Below, one piece after another: positions 6,470-6,568 of a stretch of DNA of 6,568 bases. Within the stretch, counting starts at the first letter, position 1; each line of letters starts with the position of its first letter. The position numbers and the translations under genes are program-made. Origin of the DNA: Ignavibacteriota bacterium (lineage in GTDB: Bacteria; Bacteroidota; Ignavibacteria; Tepidaquicellales; Tepidaquicellaceae). The notes beneath the pieces were generated by a model. That model worked only from the letters and a program-made list of their open reading frames with translations. It made no database searches and was not told the DNA's origin. The stretch spans positions 11,658 to 18,225 of the forward strand of contig PNBM01000298.1 of assembly GCA_003135995.1 (NCBI GenBank), written 5' to 3'.

Positions 6470-6568
6470 TTACTTAATTACAGTCAATTTTTTTGTTATA
6501 ATTTGTTGTTGTCCATTAGCATTTGTAATCAATCTGTAGAAATACATTCCGCTTGCAAAATTATTTGT
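6470..6568 (-). CDS. Gene D: C-terminal end of a T9SS cargo protein
   Basis: Only the last 32 codons and a TAA stop (6470-6472) are in the window; the rest lies beyond the right edge. The residues read TNNFASGMYFYRL...NGQQQIITKKLTVIK. This matches the end of the T9SS type A domain in gene B (ANNLSSGVYFYRL...KKMNVIK) and gene C (TNNLASGIYIYKL...KKMSLIK). The SG.Y.Y.L strand and the closing KK[LM].[VL]IK are typical of the family. Nothing can be said of the upstream domains, although a beta-repeat paralogue like B and C is the simplest expectation. Confidence 0.88.
   Translation of the reverse strand, partial: TNNFASGMYFYRLITNANGQQQIITKKLTVIK

Noticed and set aside
1..6568. Possible undescribed enzymatic or defence system
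   Set aside because: The only proteins are secreted beta-repeat T9SS cargo without catalytic motifs; nothing in the window indicates a nuclease, toxin-antitoxin pair or reverse transcriptase.

Overview
The window is A/T-rich (about one third G+C by eye). It holds part of a tandem array of large secreted surface proteins, all read from the minus strand, so transcription runs right to left. Both complete proteins end in a type IX secretion system (T9SS) type A sorting domain with the NYPNPFNP signature, and the fragment at the right edge ends in the same way. T9SS cargo and this motif point to the Bacteroidota/Chlorobi (FCB) lineage. The NPFNPTTKIDYSLP wording and the LPVELSSF linker are most typical of Ignavibacteria-like or related uncultured members. 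The phylum-level call is an inference from motifs, because no marker gene is present.

Layout in transcription order: the last 32 codons of gene D (6470-6568) and its hairpin terminator (6410-6441); a 556-base spacer with the gene C promoter and a perfect 13-base inverted repeat; gene C (3088-5913, 941 aa) and its terminator (2994-3036); a spacer with the gene B promoter; gene B (933-2729, 598 aa from the preferred ATG) and its terminator (862-896); a spacer with the gene A promoter; and the first 202 codons of gene A (1-606), which runs off the left edge.

A, B and C share one design: a signal peptide, an N-terminal cap with a W..TW..G.VP...DDV.I pattern, and Thr/Asn/Gly-rich beta-strand repeats likely to form a beta-helix. 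B and C continue with a conserved middle domain (RWF...FP[VI]GT through AFGG), a fibronectin-III-like domain and the T9SS domain. C is about 343 residues longer than B, mostly because its beta-repeat region carries two tandem units of about 166 residues.

Each gene appears to be its own transcription unit. A, B and C have related promoter-like elements, and a hairpin oriented for minus-strand transcription follows B, C and D. The proteins are probably exported by the Sec system, taken across the outer membrane by T9SS and displayed on the cell surface or released, plausibly as adhesins or surface-layer components. No enzyme active site, RNA gene, CRISPR array or transposase is visible. The main points of interest are the modular growth of the paralogues, the shared promoter module and the palindrome upstream of gene C.
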